Shown one piece after another: positions 1 to 8,555 of a stretch of 64,000 bases of DNA. Made by a program: the position numbers and the translations under genes. The DNA lies in NCBI RefSeq assembly GCF_021117425.1, contig NZ_CP088298.1, forward strand, positions 496,001-560,000. The letters are read 5' to 3'. This stretch comes from Brevibacterium zhoupengii. GTDB taxonomy: Bacteria > Actinomycetota > Actinomycetes > Actinomycetales > Brevibacteriaceae. The first letter of the stretch is position 1; each line of letters begins with the position of its first letter. The notes beneath the pieces are model-generated. The model was not told the origin of the DNA. It worked only from the letters and a program-made list of their open reading frames with translations, and made no database searches.

Positions 1-1125
1 ATAGGCCAGCAGCGTCGAGCGGTGCCGGGTATTGGCCTCGGAGTCCTCTGCCAGCGGACCGAGGACGGAGCGCACCCAGTTCCGGCCCGCCTCGACATCG
101 GTGGACAGCAACGAGACGAGAGCCATTCCGGGGTCGTCGTGGGAGCGCAGCGGCACCGGCGTCCGTCCGGCAAGGCACACTTTCTGGACTCGCAGGGCTT
201 CCTGGTGAGAGAGCCGGAATCCTTGTGCCGCGGTGTGGGCGGAGCCGAGCGCCAAGTGCGCGGCTTCGGTGGAGCTGAGCCGAACTCGATCGCGGAGGGA
301 CTCCTCGTACTCCCAGTCCTCTGGCACCGTGATCCATCCCCAGGCGGTGTCCTGGTCGCGGCTGATGATCAGGGCCGAGCGTGGGGAGCCCATTGCGGCG
401 GCCGTGGCGTTGATGGCGGAGGTGAATCTGCCCAGACCATCGTTGGTGTCGGGTGCCGAATGGTGGGTCCAGGCGATGACGGCCACGTGTCGGGCGGTGA
501 GACTGTAACCCAGGGTTGCCGCGGCCGCAGCGGCGTCGACATCCCCGCCTTCGATGAGGCCTCTGACCTGAGATTGGCGTGCAGTTGTGCGATTGGCCAG
601 CCAGGCTTCGCGTTCCTGTTCGTAGAGGACGGCGACCTTCTGCGACATCCAGTCGATGTATTCCGAGACCTCATCGACCAGCCGCTGGAACACTGCCGGA
701 GCCAGGTCGATCGGAAGCTCGGCCTCGGTGCTGATGAAGTCGTAGGCGGCCTGCAGCAGCCGTTGCTGACCGAGGCGATAGGCCCTGACCAGGGCGTTGA
801 CTGAGATCCCGCGTTGGGCCAGTCGTCTCGCGTATTCGTAGGCGGCGACCGGCGGTTCGAGGTTGTCCGGAGCGATCCCGTGCCGGAGCGCATGGAAGAT
901 GGTCTCGATATTGCCCTCGATGCTCGCGCGGAGCAGATCGAGGAGCGTGCGCTCCTCACCGAGTTCGGCGATCCGCGTGGCCAGATAGTCGTAGACGGTC
1001 GCGGTCAGCTCCGGCAAGCGCGGACTCAGCTTCCCGGCGATCCGGGAGAGCTGTGCCACCACCTCGGCGGTGGCAGGCGTGGGACCGGGCCCGTCGCCGG
1101 GCGTCCACGAAGGAGAGGCGACCAT
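1..1125 (-). CDS. PucR/CdaR-type transcriptional regulator, partial (C-terminus beyond left edge)
   Basis: The minus strand is open from an ATG at 1125 to the window edge, giving at least 375 residues in one frame. The N-terminal third is alpha-helical and sensor-like. The middle (about residues 190-320) resembles the GGDEF-like CdaR domain of PucR-family regulators. The C-terminal helix-turn-helix expected in this family would lie beyond base 1, so the DNA-binding part is not seen. The plus-strand frames here have no family features and are shadows. It is divergent from the acyl-CoA ligase at 1271 and may control it or itself (inference). Family call is fairly secure; ligand unknown. Confidence 0.7.
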   Translation of the reverse strand, partial: MVASPSWTPGDGPGPTPATAEVVAQLSRIAGKLSPRLPELTATVYDYLATRIAELGEERTLLDLLRASIEGNIETIFHALRHGIAPDNLEPPVAAYEYARRLAQRGISVNALVRAYRLGQQRLLQAAYDFISTEAELPIDLAPAVFQRLVDEVSEYIDWMSQKVAVLYEQEREAWLANRTTARQSQVRGLIEGGDVDAAAAAATLGYSLTARHVAVIAWTHHSAPDTNDGLGRFTSAINATAAAMGSPRSALIISRDQDTAWGWITVPEDWEYEESLRDRVRLSSTEAAHLALGSAHTAAQGFRLSHQEALRVQKVCLAGRTPVPLRSHDDPGMALVSLLSTDVEAGRNWVRSVLGPLAEDSEANTRHRSTLLAY

Positions 1126-1171
1126 ATGAGAAGACTAGCGCGAACTGTCGGCTGTGGTGAGGCGTTCGTCG

Positions 1172-1199
1172 AAAGCTCTGACAATCTGTTTGTAGCTTT
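1172..1199. promoter_or_regulatory. inverted repeat in divergent promoter region
   Basis: AAAGCT at 1172-1177 and AGCTTT at 1194-1199 form a 6-bp dyad with a 16-bp spacer, between the divergent PucR-type and acyl-CoA ligase genes. CTTTGAC also appears twice (around 1196 and 1220). It could be an operator, but the arms are short and no second copy is seen. Confidence 0.25.
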
Positions 1200-1220
1200 G
1201 ACCCAAGGATGGGGAATGCT

Positions 1221-1251
1221 TTGACATCGCGACCAGTGTGCTGACCATCAT
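1221..1251 (+). promoter_or_regulatory. possible promoter of the truncated acyl-CoA ligase
   Basis: A perfect TTGACA at 1221-1226 is followed after 19 bp by CATCAT at 1246-1251, about 20 bp before the ATG at 1271. The spacer is slightly long, so this is a weak call. Confidence 0.3.
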
Positions 1252-1270
1252 GCCTGGATACGCTTGATCT

Positions 1271-2590
1271 ATGCAGACTTCGAATACCGCAGCAGTGCCC
1301 ACCAGGAGCAAGGCGACGACGCACGCCGATGCGTCGACATGCGAAGGTTGGGAGGCTCACGCAGGGCGGAAGGTCGCCGAGGCGGCCCTGACCTCGGCCT
1401 TCCCCGTGGCCGATCTCGTCGGGCTCCCCGCCGACCGTGCCCGCTCCAACCCGGACGGGCCGTGCCTGAGCTGGCCCGGCGGGAGCTGCGACAACGCCGA
1501 ATTCGCCTCTGCCGTGGCCACGACCGCGCACGCCATGAGTGCCCGCTTCCGCGTGGGCTTCGGTTCCGTGGTCGGTGTGCTGCTGTGCAATGCCCGCGGA
1601 GTCATCACCACGATGTTCGCAGCTTGGTCCCTGGGCGCGGTGCTCAACCCGATCGACCCTGCCCTGGACGATGACGCGGTGGGCTTCCAACTCGATGACT
1701 CGGGCGCCGTTCTGCTCGTCGGCGACACCCGCGCCGAGGTGGTGGCCGACGTCAATAGCCTCAGCTTTCTCTCCGTCGACGACGACTGCTACCGCGGCGG
1801 TGCCGAACCGCTCAGTGCCGTCAACGTCCGTGACAGCGACGGATCGCTCATCGTCTACACCTCAGCTGCGACGGGCCCGCCGAAGGGCTGCCTGCTCAGT
1901 CACTCCAACGTCTCGGCCATGGTGTGGTCGATCCTCAGCGGAATCGATTTCGACGAGGACACGCGCAGTCTCCTCGTGCTGCCCCTCTTCGACGGCCACA
2001 GCCTCCTTGCCGGGGCCGTCTCGCCCCTCATGTTCGGCGGCAGCGTTCATCTGCTGCCGGAGTTCGATCCGACAACCTTCTGGGACATCGTCGAAGAGGA
2101 ACGACCGAGCTACTTCTCGGCAGGACCGGCGATCTGCTCGGCCCTGGAATCCAGCAACGAACCCACAGTCGATGCCACATCCTTGCGGTTCGTCTTCAGT
2201 GGGGATGCCCCGATGTCGATTGACGCGATCACCCGCTTCGAAGCGAAGTTCGACGTGCCCATCCTTGTAGGCTACGGTCGCTCGGAATGCTCGGCAGCGG
2301 CAACGATCAACCGCAACGACGGCACCCGCCGGCTGGGAACCGTCGGAACAGCACTGCCGGGAATCACCGTGGCCATCCGGAACCCGCACGGCCAGCACCT
2401 GCCTGCAGGAGAAACCGGTGAGGTGATCATCTCCGGACAGACTGTGATGCGCGGCTTCCTCGGCCGCCCCGAGGCGACGGCCGAGGCGATCAAAGACGGC
2501 TGGCTGCACACCGGAGACCTCGGATTCCTCGACGAGGACGGATACCTGACGCTTGTCGAATGCAGCAACAGCGCGAATGAACGCAGGTGA
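1271..2590 (+). CDS. AMP-binding acyl-CoA ligase, C-terminally truncated
   Basis: An ANL-superfamily adenylating domain of 439 residues. It carries a degenerate P-loop (YTSAATGPPKG, where the family has YTSGTTGxPKG), the GYGRSE motif near residue 336, and the GWLHTGDLG motif near residue 417. It stops about ten residues later (LTLVECSNSANERR), just where the hinge and the C-terminal domain with the catalytic lysine should begin; related enzymes are about 500-550 residues. No continuation is seen in other frames downstream. It is therefore either a decaying pseudogene or an adenylation-only remnant. Start is the first ATG of the frame; no clear ribosome site. Confidence 0.65.
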   Translation: MQTSNTAAVPTRSKATTHADASTCEGWEAHAGRKVAEAALTSAFPVADLVGLPADRARSNPDGPCLSWPGGSCDNAEFASAVATTAHAMSARFRVGFGSVVGVLLCNARGVITTMFAAWSLGAVLNPIDPALDDDAVGFQLDDSGAVLLVGDTRAEVVADVNSLSFLSVDDDCYRGGAEPLSAVNVRDSDGSLIVYTSAATGPPKGCLLSHSNVSAMVWSILSGIDFDEDTRSLLVLPLFDGHSLLAGAVSPLMFGGSVHLLPEFDPTTFWDIVEEERPSYFSAGPAICSALESSNEPTVDATSLRFVFSGDAPMSIDAITRFEAKFDVPILVGYGRSECSAAATINRNDGTRRLGTVGTALPGITVAIRNPHGQHLPAGETGEVIISGQTVMRGFLGRPEATAEAIKDGWLHTGDLGFLDEDGYLTLVECSNSANERR

Positions 2591-2640
2591 CCGAGGCTCG
2601 AAGAGTCGGCAGACAGTGGTGTGAGTCGCCGATCACGAAC

Positions 2641-2658
2641 TGTCCGAAATATCGGACA
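2641..2658. promoter_or_regulatory. candidate operator upstream of the hut operon
   Basis: TGTCCG-AAATAT-CGGACA is a 6-bp inverted repeat, 18 bp in all, about 20 bp upstream of the likely -35 of hutI. IclR-family regulators often bind dyads of this size, and an IclR gene closes the operon, so it is a good candidate target (inference). Confidence 0.45.
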
Positions 2659-2675
2659 AATTCCTTCGCTGACGC

Positions 2676-2704
2676 TTCAGTGGTGAGCCTGTGCGGTCCA
2701 TACT
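2676..2704 (+). promoter_or_regulatory. likely hut operon promoter
   Basis: TTCAGT at 2676-2681 and CATACT at 2699-2704 are separated by 17 bp and lie 37 bp before the hutI start, downstream of the 2641-2658 palindrome. Both hexamers are imperfect, so confidence is moderate. Confidence 0.4.
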
Positions 2705-2740
2705 GAGAGTGAACTACTCTCGACCGCGAAGGACACCCCC

Positions 2741-4021
2741 TTGCAGCTCATCACCGGGATCAGCGAACTCGTCGTCAATGACCTCGACACAATCGGCGCT
2801 CTGAACGTCATTGAGGACGCCGCAGTGCTCATCGACAACGGTCGGATTCTGTGGTCGGGGCCGTCCGCCCAGGCGGACACCGCTCTTCAGGACCACCTCG
2901 GCGAGGCCGATTCCACCACCGCCGAGGTGGTCAACGACGATGACATCGAAAACGGCACCCTCACCTCGGCGAGCGGGGGAGTGGAACTGGAGACGATCGA
3001 CGTGGGAGGCAAAGCCGTCCTGCCCGGCTTCGTCGACAGCCACAATCACCTCATCTTCGCCGGTGATCGGTCCGAGGAATTCGCCGCGCGCATGGCCGGG
3101 CAGAAGTACTCCGCCGGTGGCATCGCCACGACAGTGGCGGCCACTCGGGCTGCCAGCGATGAGGAGCTCGAGGCCAACCTCGTCCACCTCATGGGCCAAG
3201 CCACCCGGCAGGGCACGACGACCTTCGAGATCAAGTCCGGCTACGGACTCACGCTGGAGGATGAGCTGCGCGCACTGCAGATCATCAACCGGCACACCGA
3301 GGAGTCCACACTCATCGCCGCCCATGTGGTGCCGCCGGAGTTCAAGGAGAACCCTCAAGGCTACGTCGACCTCGTCATCGACGAGATCATCCCGGCCGCG
3401 ACCGGCCACGCCAAATGGATCGACGTGTTCTGCGAAAAGGGCGCCTTCACCGAAGAGCAGACGAGTCGCATCATCGAAGCCGGCAAGGCTGCGGGCATGA
3501 AACCACGACTGCACGCCAACCAGCTCACCGAGGGGGGAGCGCTCAAACTCGGAGCCGAACTCGGCTGCGTGTCCGTCGACCACGCGACATTCGCCTCCGA
3601 TGAGGACCTCGCAGTCCTCGCCTCAGCCGGCACCGTCGTCACGCTGCTGCCGAGCATCGAATTCTCCACCCGCCAGCCCTACCCCGACGCTCGTCGCTAC
3701 GTCGAGGCCGGCGTGAGCCTGGCGATCGCCACGGACTGCAACCCGGGCTCGGGCTTCTCCAACAGCATCCCCTTCACGGTCGCCATCGGCGTGCGCGATA
3801 TGCACTTCACCGTCGAACAGGCCGTCTGGGCCGTCACCGCCGGTGGAGCCAACGCCCTGCAACGAACCGACGTGGGCCACCTCGGCGCCGGAGCTCGGGC
3901 TGACCTCATCATCCTCGATGCCCCCAGCTATCGGCACCTGGCCTACCGGCCCGGGGTCCAGCTCGTCGAACGCGTCTACTCCGGCGGCGAGCTCGTCGCC
4001 GACAACCGACCACAGGTCTGA
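2741..4021 (+). CDS. hutI: imidazolonepropionase (HutI)
   Basis: Hydrolyses 4-imidazolone-5-propionate to N-formimidoyl-L-glutamate, the third step of histidine degradation, in the cytosol. The 426-residue protein has the amidohydrolase metal motif SHNHLIFAG near residue 101, EIKSGYGL near 166, HANQLTEGGA near 256, a VDHATF motif and IATDCNPGSG near 330, as in the family (usual length about 410). The start is TTG at 2741, preceded by GAAGGA at 2728-2733. It is the first gene of hutI-hutH-M20-hutF-iclR, all on one strand. The stop codon lies inside the tandem repeat that separates it from hutH. Confidence 0.95.
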   Translation: MQLITGISELVVNDLDTIGALNVIEDAAVLIDNGRILWSGPSAQADTALQDHLGEADSTTAEVVNDDDIENGTLTSASGGVELETIDVGGKAVLPGFVDSHNHLIFAGDRSEEFAARMAGQKYSAGGIATTVAATRAASDEELEANLVHLMGQATRQGTTTFEIKSGYGLTLEDELRALQIINRHTEESTLIAAHVVPPEFKENPQGYVDLVIDEIIPAATGHAKWIDVFCEKGAFTEEQTSRIIEAGKAAGMKPRLHANQLTEGGALKLGAELGCVSVDHATFASDEDLAVLASAGTVVTLLPSIEFSTRQPYPDARRYVEAGVSLAIATDCNPGSGFSNSIPFTVAIGVRDMHFTVEQAVWAVTAGGANALQRTDVGHLGAGARADLIILDAPSYRHLAYRPGVQLVERVYSGGELVADNRPQV

Positions 4022-4108
4022 ACCACCTGTCTCAACCGCAGGTCTGTGAACCGCCGGTCTGAACCACCTGTCTCAACCGCAAGTCTGAACCGCCGGTCTG
4101 AACAACCC
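4016..4108. repeat. 41/39-bp tandem repeat between hutI and hutH
   Basis: A unit beginning GTCTGAACCACCTGTC starts at 4016 and again at 4057, and its first bases recur at 4096. The second unit lacks 2 bp. Within each unit the short phrase GTCTGAACC or GTCTCAACC recurs. The repeat supplies the hutI stop codon. It may be an expanded intercistronic element; no function can be read from sequence. Confidence 0.8.
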
Positions 4109-4190
4109 AGGGCCGGGCTCGACCCTCCCACGTCGTCACCATCTGATGACACCACACGAACGTATAACTCACTCAACCGAAAGGTCCCAG

Positions 4191-5915
4191 ATGTCAGTCT
4201 TCATCGATCTCGATCCCGATACCCTCACATTCGCCCAGGTGGTCGACGTCGCCCGCCACGATGCGAAGGTGGCCCTGAGCGAGACCACTCTGGCGCGAGT
4301 GAACAAATACCGCGAAGCCATCGACGCCCTCGCCCAGGCCGAGAAGCCCGTCTACGGAGTCTCCACCGGCTTCGGGGCACTGGCCCAGCGCCACATCCCC
4401 GCCGAACTGCGCACCCAGCTGCAGAAATCACTCATCCGCTCCCACGCCGCCGGCGTCGGCGAACCCGTCGAACGCGAGGTCGTGCGCGCCCTCATGCTCC
4501 TGCGCGCCCGCACCCTGGCCACCGGCCGGGCAGGGGTGCGCGCCGAGGTGCTCCAGACCTACGTCGACCTCCTCAACGCCGGCATCACCCCGGTCGTCCA
4601 CGAGTACGGATCACTGGGCTGCTCGGGTGACCTCGCCCCACTGTCTGCCTGCGCCCTCGTCGTCATGGGCGAAGGCGTGGCCGCCGGACCCGACGGTGTC
4701 GCCGGACCCGCCGACGAAGTGCTGGCCGCGGCCGGAATCGCTCCAGTGACCCTGGCCGAAAAGGAAGGCCTGGCGCTGGTCAACGGCACCGACGGCATGC
4801 TGGGCATGCTCATCATGGCCCTGACCGACCTGGAGAACCTGCTCACCGCCGTCGACGTCTCCGCTGCCATGAGCATCGAAGGCCTCTTCGGCACCGACGC
4901 CGTCTTCGCCCCCGAACTCCACTACGCCCTGCGCCCCCACGACGGGCAGTCCGCGGCAGCCGCGAACATGCTGACCTCGCTCAAGGACTCCGGCATCACC
5001 GCCAGCCACCGCGACTCGACCCACCTGGTCCAGGACGCCTACTCGATGCGCTGCGCCCCACAGGTCAACGGTGCGGCCCGTGATGCCGTGGCCTTCGCCA
5101 CGCAGGTCGCCGAGCGCGAACTGCGTGCGGCCATCGACAACCCCGTCGTGCTCACCAACGGCATGGTCTCCTCCAACGGCAACTTCCACGGCGCACCCCT
5201 GGCGCATGCCCTGGACTTCCTCGCCATCGTCGCCGCCGATGTGGCCTCAATGTCCGAACGCCGCACCGACCGGATGATGGACGTCACCCGCAACCAGAAC
5301 CTCACCCCGTTCCTCGCCGACGACGCCGGCGTCGACTCGGGCCTGATGATCGCCCACTACACCCAGGCCGCGATGGTCTCCGAGGCCAAGCGCAACGCCA
5401 GCCCCGCCTCGGTGGACTCGATCCCATCCTCGGCAATGCAGGAAGACCACGTGTCCATGGGCTGGTCGGCCGCCCGCAAGCTGCGCAAGGTCGTCGACAA
5501 CCTCGCCAGCGTCGTCGGCATCGAGTTCTACGCCGCCTCCCGGGCCTGCGATATGCGCGAAGCAGCACCCGCCCCTGTCACCGGCGCCGTGATCTCCGCG
5601 ATCCGCGAAACCGTTCCCGGCCCAGGCCCCGACCGCTTCCTGTCCCCGGAACTCGCCGAGACGATCGCCAAGGTCAAAGACGGCTCCCTAGTCGCCGCAG
5701 CCGAGTCGGTCTCACCGCTGCAGCACACCGTGACCTCCGCTGCCGGAACCTGGCTGCCAGAAGGCGGATCACCAGCGGTCAACGACCCCGAGTTCACCGC
5801 CCTGGGCAACCTCGACGCTGCCGCCGCAGCCTCCGGTACCGACGCGGCAACGACTCACCCGGACGAGGCCGGCACCAACGGCGCGGCTTCCAACGTTTCG
5901 GGCGAGGCGAACTGA
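4191..5915 (+). CDS. hutH: histidine ammonia-lyase (HutH)
   Basis: Deaminates L-histidine to urocanate and ammonia, the first step of the pathway. The protein (574 residues from the chosen start; family about 510-560) carries GSLGCSGDLAPLS near residue 145. The triad that cyclises to the MIO cofactor is Cys-Ser-Gly rather than Ala-Ser-Gly, as known in actinobacterial enzymes. The motif with QEDHVSMG near residue 419 is also present. An upstream in-frame ATG exists at 4146, but GAAAGG at 4179-4184 sits 6 nt before the ATG at 4191, which is preferred. The last 40 residues are an Ala/Thr-rich low-complexity tail. One base separates it from the next gene. Confidence 0.95.
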   Translation: MSVFIDLDPDTLTFAQVVDVARHDAKVALSETTLARVNKYREAIDALAQAEKPVYGVSTGFGALAQRHIPAELRTQLQKSLIRSHAAGVGEPVEREVVRALMLLRARTLATGRAGVRAEVLQTYVDLLNAGITPVVHEYGSLGCSGDLAPLSACALVVMGEGVAAGPDGVAGPADEVLAAAGIAPVTLAEKEGLALVNGTDGMLGMLIMALTDLENLLTAVDVSAAMSIEGLFGTDAVFAPELHYALRPHDGQSAAAANMLTSLKDSGITASHRDSTHLVQDAYSMRCAPQVNGAARDAVAFATQVAERELRAAIDNPVVLTNGMVSSNGNFHGAPLAHALDFLAIVAADVASMSERRTDRMMDVTRNQNLTPFLADDAGVDSGLMIAHYTQAAMVSEAKRNASPASVDSIPSSAMQEDHVSMGWSAARKLRKVVDNLASVVGIEFYAASRACDMREAAPAPVTGAVISAIRETVPGPGPDRFLSPELAETIAKVKDGSLVAAAESVSPLQHTVTSAAGTWLPEGGSPAVNDPEFTALGNLDAAAAASGTDAATTHPDEAGTNGAASNVSGEAN

Positions 5916-5916
5916 G

Positions 5917-7152
5917 ATGAGCGACGTCGTCTCCCTCCTGGCCCAGATCGAGGACACCGGCCGTGACACCCGCGGCCCCGGCTACCAACGCGCCGGCTTC
6001 TCGAACACCGAACGCGAACTCCGCGACTGGTTCCTCGCCGAGGCGGCCCGACGCGGCCTCGACACCGAGATCGATGACAACGGCATCACCTGGGCGTGGG
6101 CGACCGCGCCCGGTGACAACGCCGTCGTCACCGGCTCCCACCTGGACTCCGTCCCCGGCGGCGGTGCCTTCGACGGCCCCCTCGGCGTCGCCTCGGCGCT
6201 GGCAGCCTTCGACGAACTCAAATCCTCCGGTGCACTCGACCGCGCCCAGCGTCCACTCGCGCTCGCCGTCTTCCCCGAGGAAGAGGGCTCACGCTTCGGA
6301 GTCGCCTGCCTGGGATCACGCCTCATCACCGGCGCCATCGACGCCGACCGTGCACTGGGTCTCACCGACGCCAACGGTGACACCTTTGCCGACGTCGCCC
6401 GCGGATACGGTCTCGACCCGAACCGCATCGGCACCGACACAGCCCGACTGGAGAAGGTCGGATCCTTCATCGAACTCCACGTCGAGCAGGGCATCGGGCT
6501 CATCAACACCGACCAGGCTGTGGCGATCGGTTCGTCGATCATCGGCCACGGCCGCTGGCACTTCGCGTTCTCCGGCCAGGGCAACCACGCCGGAACCACG
6601 CCGATGAGCCACCGCGCCGATCCGGTCGTCGCCGGCAGCCGCGTCATCGGTGACATCCCCGTGCTCGCCGCCAGCCACGACCAGGCAGTCGCCACCGTGG
6701 GACGCACCCTCATCCACCCGGGCGGGACGAACGTCATCGCCTCGGGCATGAGCTTCTGGCTCGACATCCGGCACGCCGATGACGCTGTCGTCAAGCAGGT
6801 CCTCGAGGCGATCTCGAAGCGCGCCCGCGAGCATGCTGAAGGTGCCGGCGTCGAGGTGTCGATCTCTCAGGAGTCCTACTCTCCGACGACGTACTTCACC
6901 GCCGAACTCAACTCCCGGCTGACCTCCGTGCTGCCCGACGCACCGCTGCTGCCCTCGGGGGCCGGACACGATGCGGGCATCCTCGCCCCACACGTGCCCT
7001 CGGCGATGCTCTACGTACGCAACCCGACCGGCGTCTCCCACGCACCAGAAGAGGCCTGCGAGGTCGATGACCAGCGCGCCGGAGTCTCCGCCCTGGTCAA
7101 GGTCCTCGAAGGGGAACTGGGAGTGGCAGATGCACCAGGAGATGAGTCATGA
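5917..7152 (+). CDS. M20-family amidohydrolase (allantoate amidohydrolase-like), probable N-formylglutamate hydrolase
   Basis: A 411-residue zinc peptidase-like protein of the hydantoinase/carbamoylase branch of M20. Metal-binding elements visible: GSHLDSVPGG (His about 75), GAFDGPLGV (Asp about 86), FPEEEGSRF near 121, ELHVEQG near 188, and a final His in GVSHAPEE near 371. Homology alone suggests allantoate or N-carbamoyl amino acid hydrolysis. Its place between hutH and hutF, 1 nt after hutH and overlapping hutF by 4 nt, in an operon with no classical hutG, makes N-formyl-L-glutamate the most likely substrate (inference). Confidence 0.8.
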   Translation: MSDVVSLLAQIEDTGRDTRGPGYQRAGFSNTERELRDWFLAEAARRGLDTEIDDNGITWAWATAPGDNAVVTGSHLDSVPGGGAFDGPLGVASALAAFDELKSSGALDRAQRPLALAVFPEEEGSRFGVACLGSRLITGAIDADRALGLTDANGDTFADVARGYGLDPNRIGTDTARLEKVGSFIELHVEQGIGLINTDQAVAIGSSIIGHGRWHFAFSGQGNHAGTTPMSHRADPVVAGSRVIGDIPVLAASHDQAVATVGRTLIHPGGTNVIASGMSFWLDIRHADDAVVKQVLEAISKRAREHAEGAGVEVSISQESYSPTTYFTAELNSRLTSVLPDAPLLPSGAGHDAGILAPHVPSAMLYVRNPTGVSHAPEEACEVDDQRAGVSALVKVLEGELGVADAPGDES

Positions 7153-8552
7153 GCACGCGCTTCTGGTGCGAGACCGCCTGGGTCGACGGGAAGGTCGCCG
7201 CCGGCGTCCTCCTCACCGCCGATGAGACGGGCACCCTGACCTCGGTCGAGACCGAGATCGACACCCCACCCACCATCGCCGAGGTGGTTCCCGGCTTCAC
7301 CCTGCCCGGTGGAGTCAACGCCCACTCCCACGCCTTCCACCGCATCCTGCGCGGACGCACCCACGGTGACGGCGGCACCTTCTGGACCTGGCGCGAAGTC
7401 ATGTACTCCGTGGCTGCGAAGCTGAGCCCGGAGAACTACGAAACGGTGGCTCGCGCGGTCTTCGCGGAGATGCTCGCTGGCGGCTACACCTCGGTGGGCG
7501 AATTCCACTACGTCCACCATGCTCCTGACGGAACACCATATGGCTCGGGCACATCTGGCGCCGCCGCCGACGACACCGCCGCTGCAGATTCCACCCGCGC
7601 CCACGCGATGGAACGGGCGCTGGCACGTGCGGCCACCTCGGCGGGGATGCGGATCCGACTCCTCGACACCTGCTACCTCACCGGTGGCATCGACTCCGAG
7701 CTCTCGGCAGAGCAGGCCCGGTTCGGTGACGGGACCATCGACGGATACATGGACCGCCATGCTGCTCTGTCTGAGTCCTTCGCCACCGAGTTCCCGGTCA
7801 ATGCCCCTGGTGAGAGCTTCGTCCACGTGGGATCGGCCATCCACTCGATCCGCGCGGTCCCGGCAGCCAACCTGCCCAGATTCGCCGAACTCGACGAACC
7901 GGTCCACGTGCACCTATCCGAGCAGCCAGCGGAGAACGAAGCCTGCCAAGCCGCCTACGGCACAACGCCCACGCAGGTCCTCGACCGCTCGGGTGTGGTC
8001 GCGTCGAATCTCTCTGCCGTCCACGCCACCCACCTCAGCGATGACGACATCGCGAGCCTGGGTGGGGCCGAAGCCAACATCGTGATGTGCCCATGTACGG
8101 AGGCCGACCTGGCCGACGGCATCGGACCTGCCCGCGAACTCGCCGATGCCGGAGCGACGATCTCGATCGGCTCCGATCAGCACGTCGTCCTCGACGCGCT
8201 GCGTGAAACCCAGGGTCTGGAAGCCGGGGAGCGACTTCGCTCGGGCCAACGCGGACGATTCTCACCGGCCGAGCTCATCAGCTCCCTGACCACGGGCGGG
8301 GCACGCAGCCTCGACCTGCCCGTCGGCGAACTGGCCGTGGGCAAGGCGTGTGACTTCATCGCGGTGAGAACCGACAGCATGCGCACCTTCGGATCGGTGG
8401 GGGAGCAGGTCATCCTCTCGGCCACCTCGGCGGACGTGGCAATGACCGTCAGCGGCGCCCATGTGCGAGTCCGCGACGGCGTGCACACCGAACTCGGCGA
8501 GATCTCGGAACTCTACCGGGCTGCGTTCGCCGCCCTGGGGATGGAGGACTGA
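7149..8552 (+). CDS. hutF: formimidoylglutamate deiminase (HutF)
   Basis: Converts N-formimidoyl-L-glutamate to N-formyl-L-glutamate plus ammonia. The 467-residue protein has amidohydrolase features typical of HutF: NAHSHAFHR near residue 57, a glycine-rich FWTWRE segment, HVHLSEQPAENEAC near 252, AVHATH near 290 and SIGSDQHVV near 340. The ATG overlaps the stop of the M20 gene (ATGA). With hutI and the M20 enzyme it defines the five-step route ending in formate and glutamate rather than formamide. Urocanase (hutU) is not in the window. Confidence 0.93.
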   Translation: MSTRFWCETAWVDGKVAAGVLLTADETGTLTSVETEIDTPPTIAEVVPGFTLPGGVNAHSHAFHRILRGRTHGDGGTFWTWREVMYSVAAKLSPENYETVARAVFAEMLAGGYTSVGEFHYVHHAPDGTPYGSGTSGAAADDTAAADSTRAHAMERALARAATSAGMRIRLLDTCYLTGGIDSELSAEQARFGDGTIDGYMDRHAALSESFATEFPVNAPGESFVHVGSAIHSIRAVPAANLPRFAELDEPVHVHLSEQPAENEACQAAYGTTPTQVLDRSGVVASNLSAVHATHLSDDDIASLGGAEANIVMCPCTEADLADGIGPARELADAGATISIGSDQHVVLDALRETQGLEAGERLRSGQRGRFSPAELISSLTTGGARSLDLPVGELAVGKACDFIAVRTDSMRTFGSVGEQVILSATSADVAMTVSGAHVRVRDGVHTELGEISELYRAAFAALGMED

Positions 8553-8555
8553 GCC

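Noticed and set aside
22..804. Long plus-strand frame of 260 codons at the left edge
   Set aside because: It overlaps the open minus-strand PucR-type gene, which has family features; the plus-strand product is Gly/Arg-rich and typical of antisense high-GC frames.
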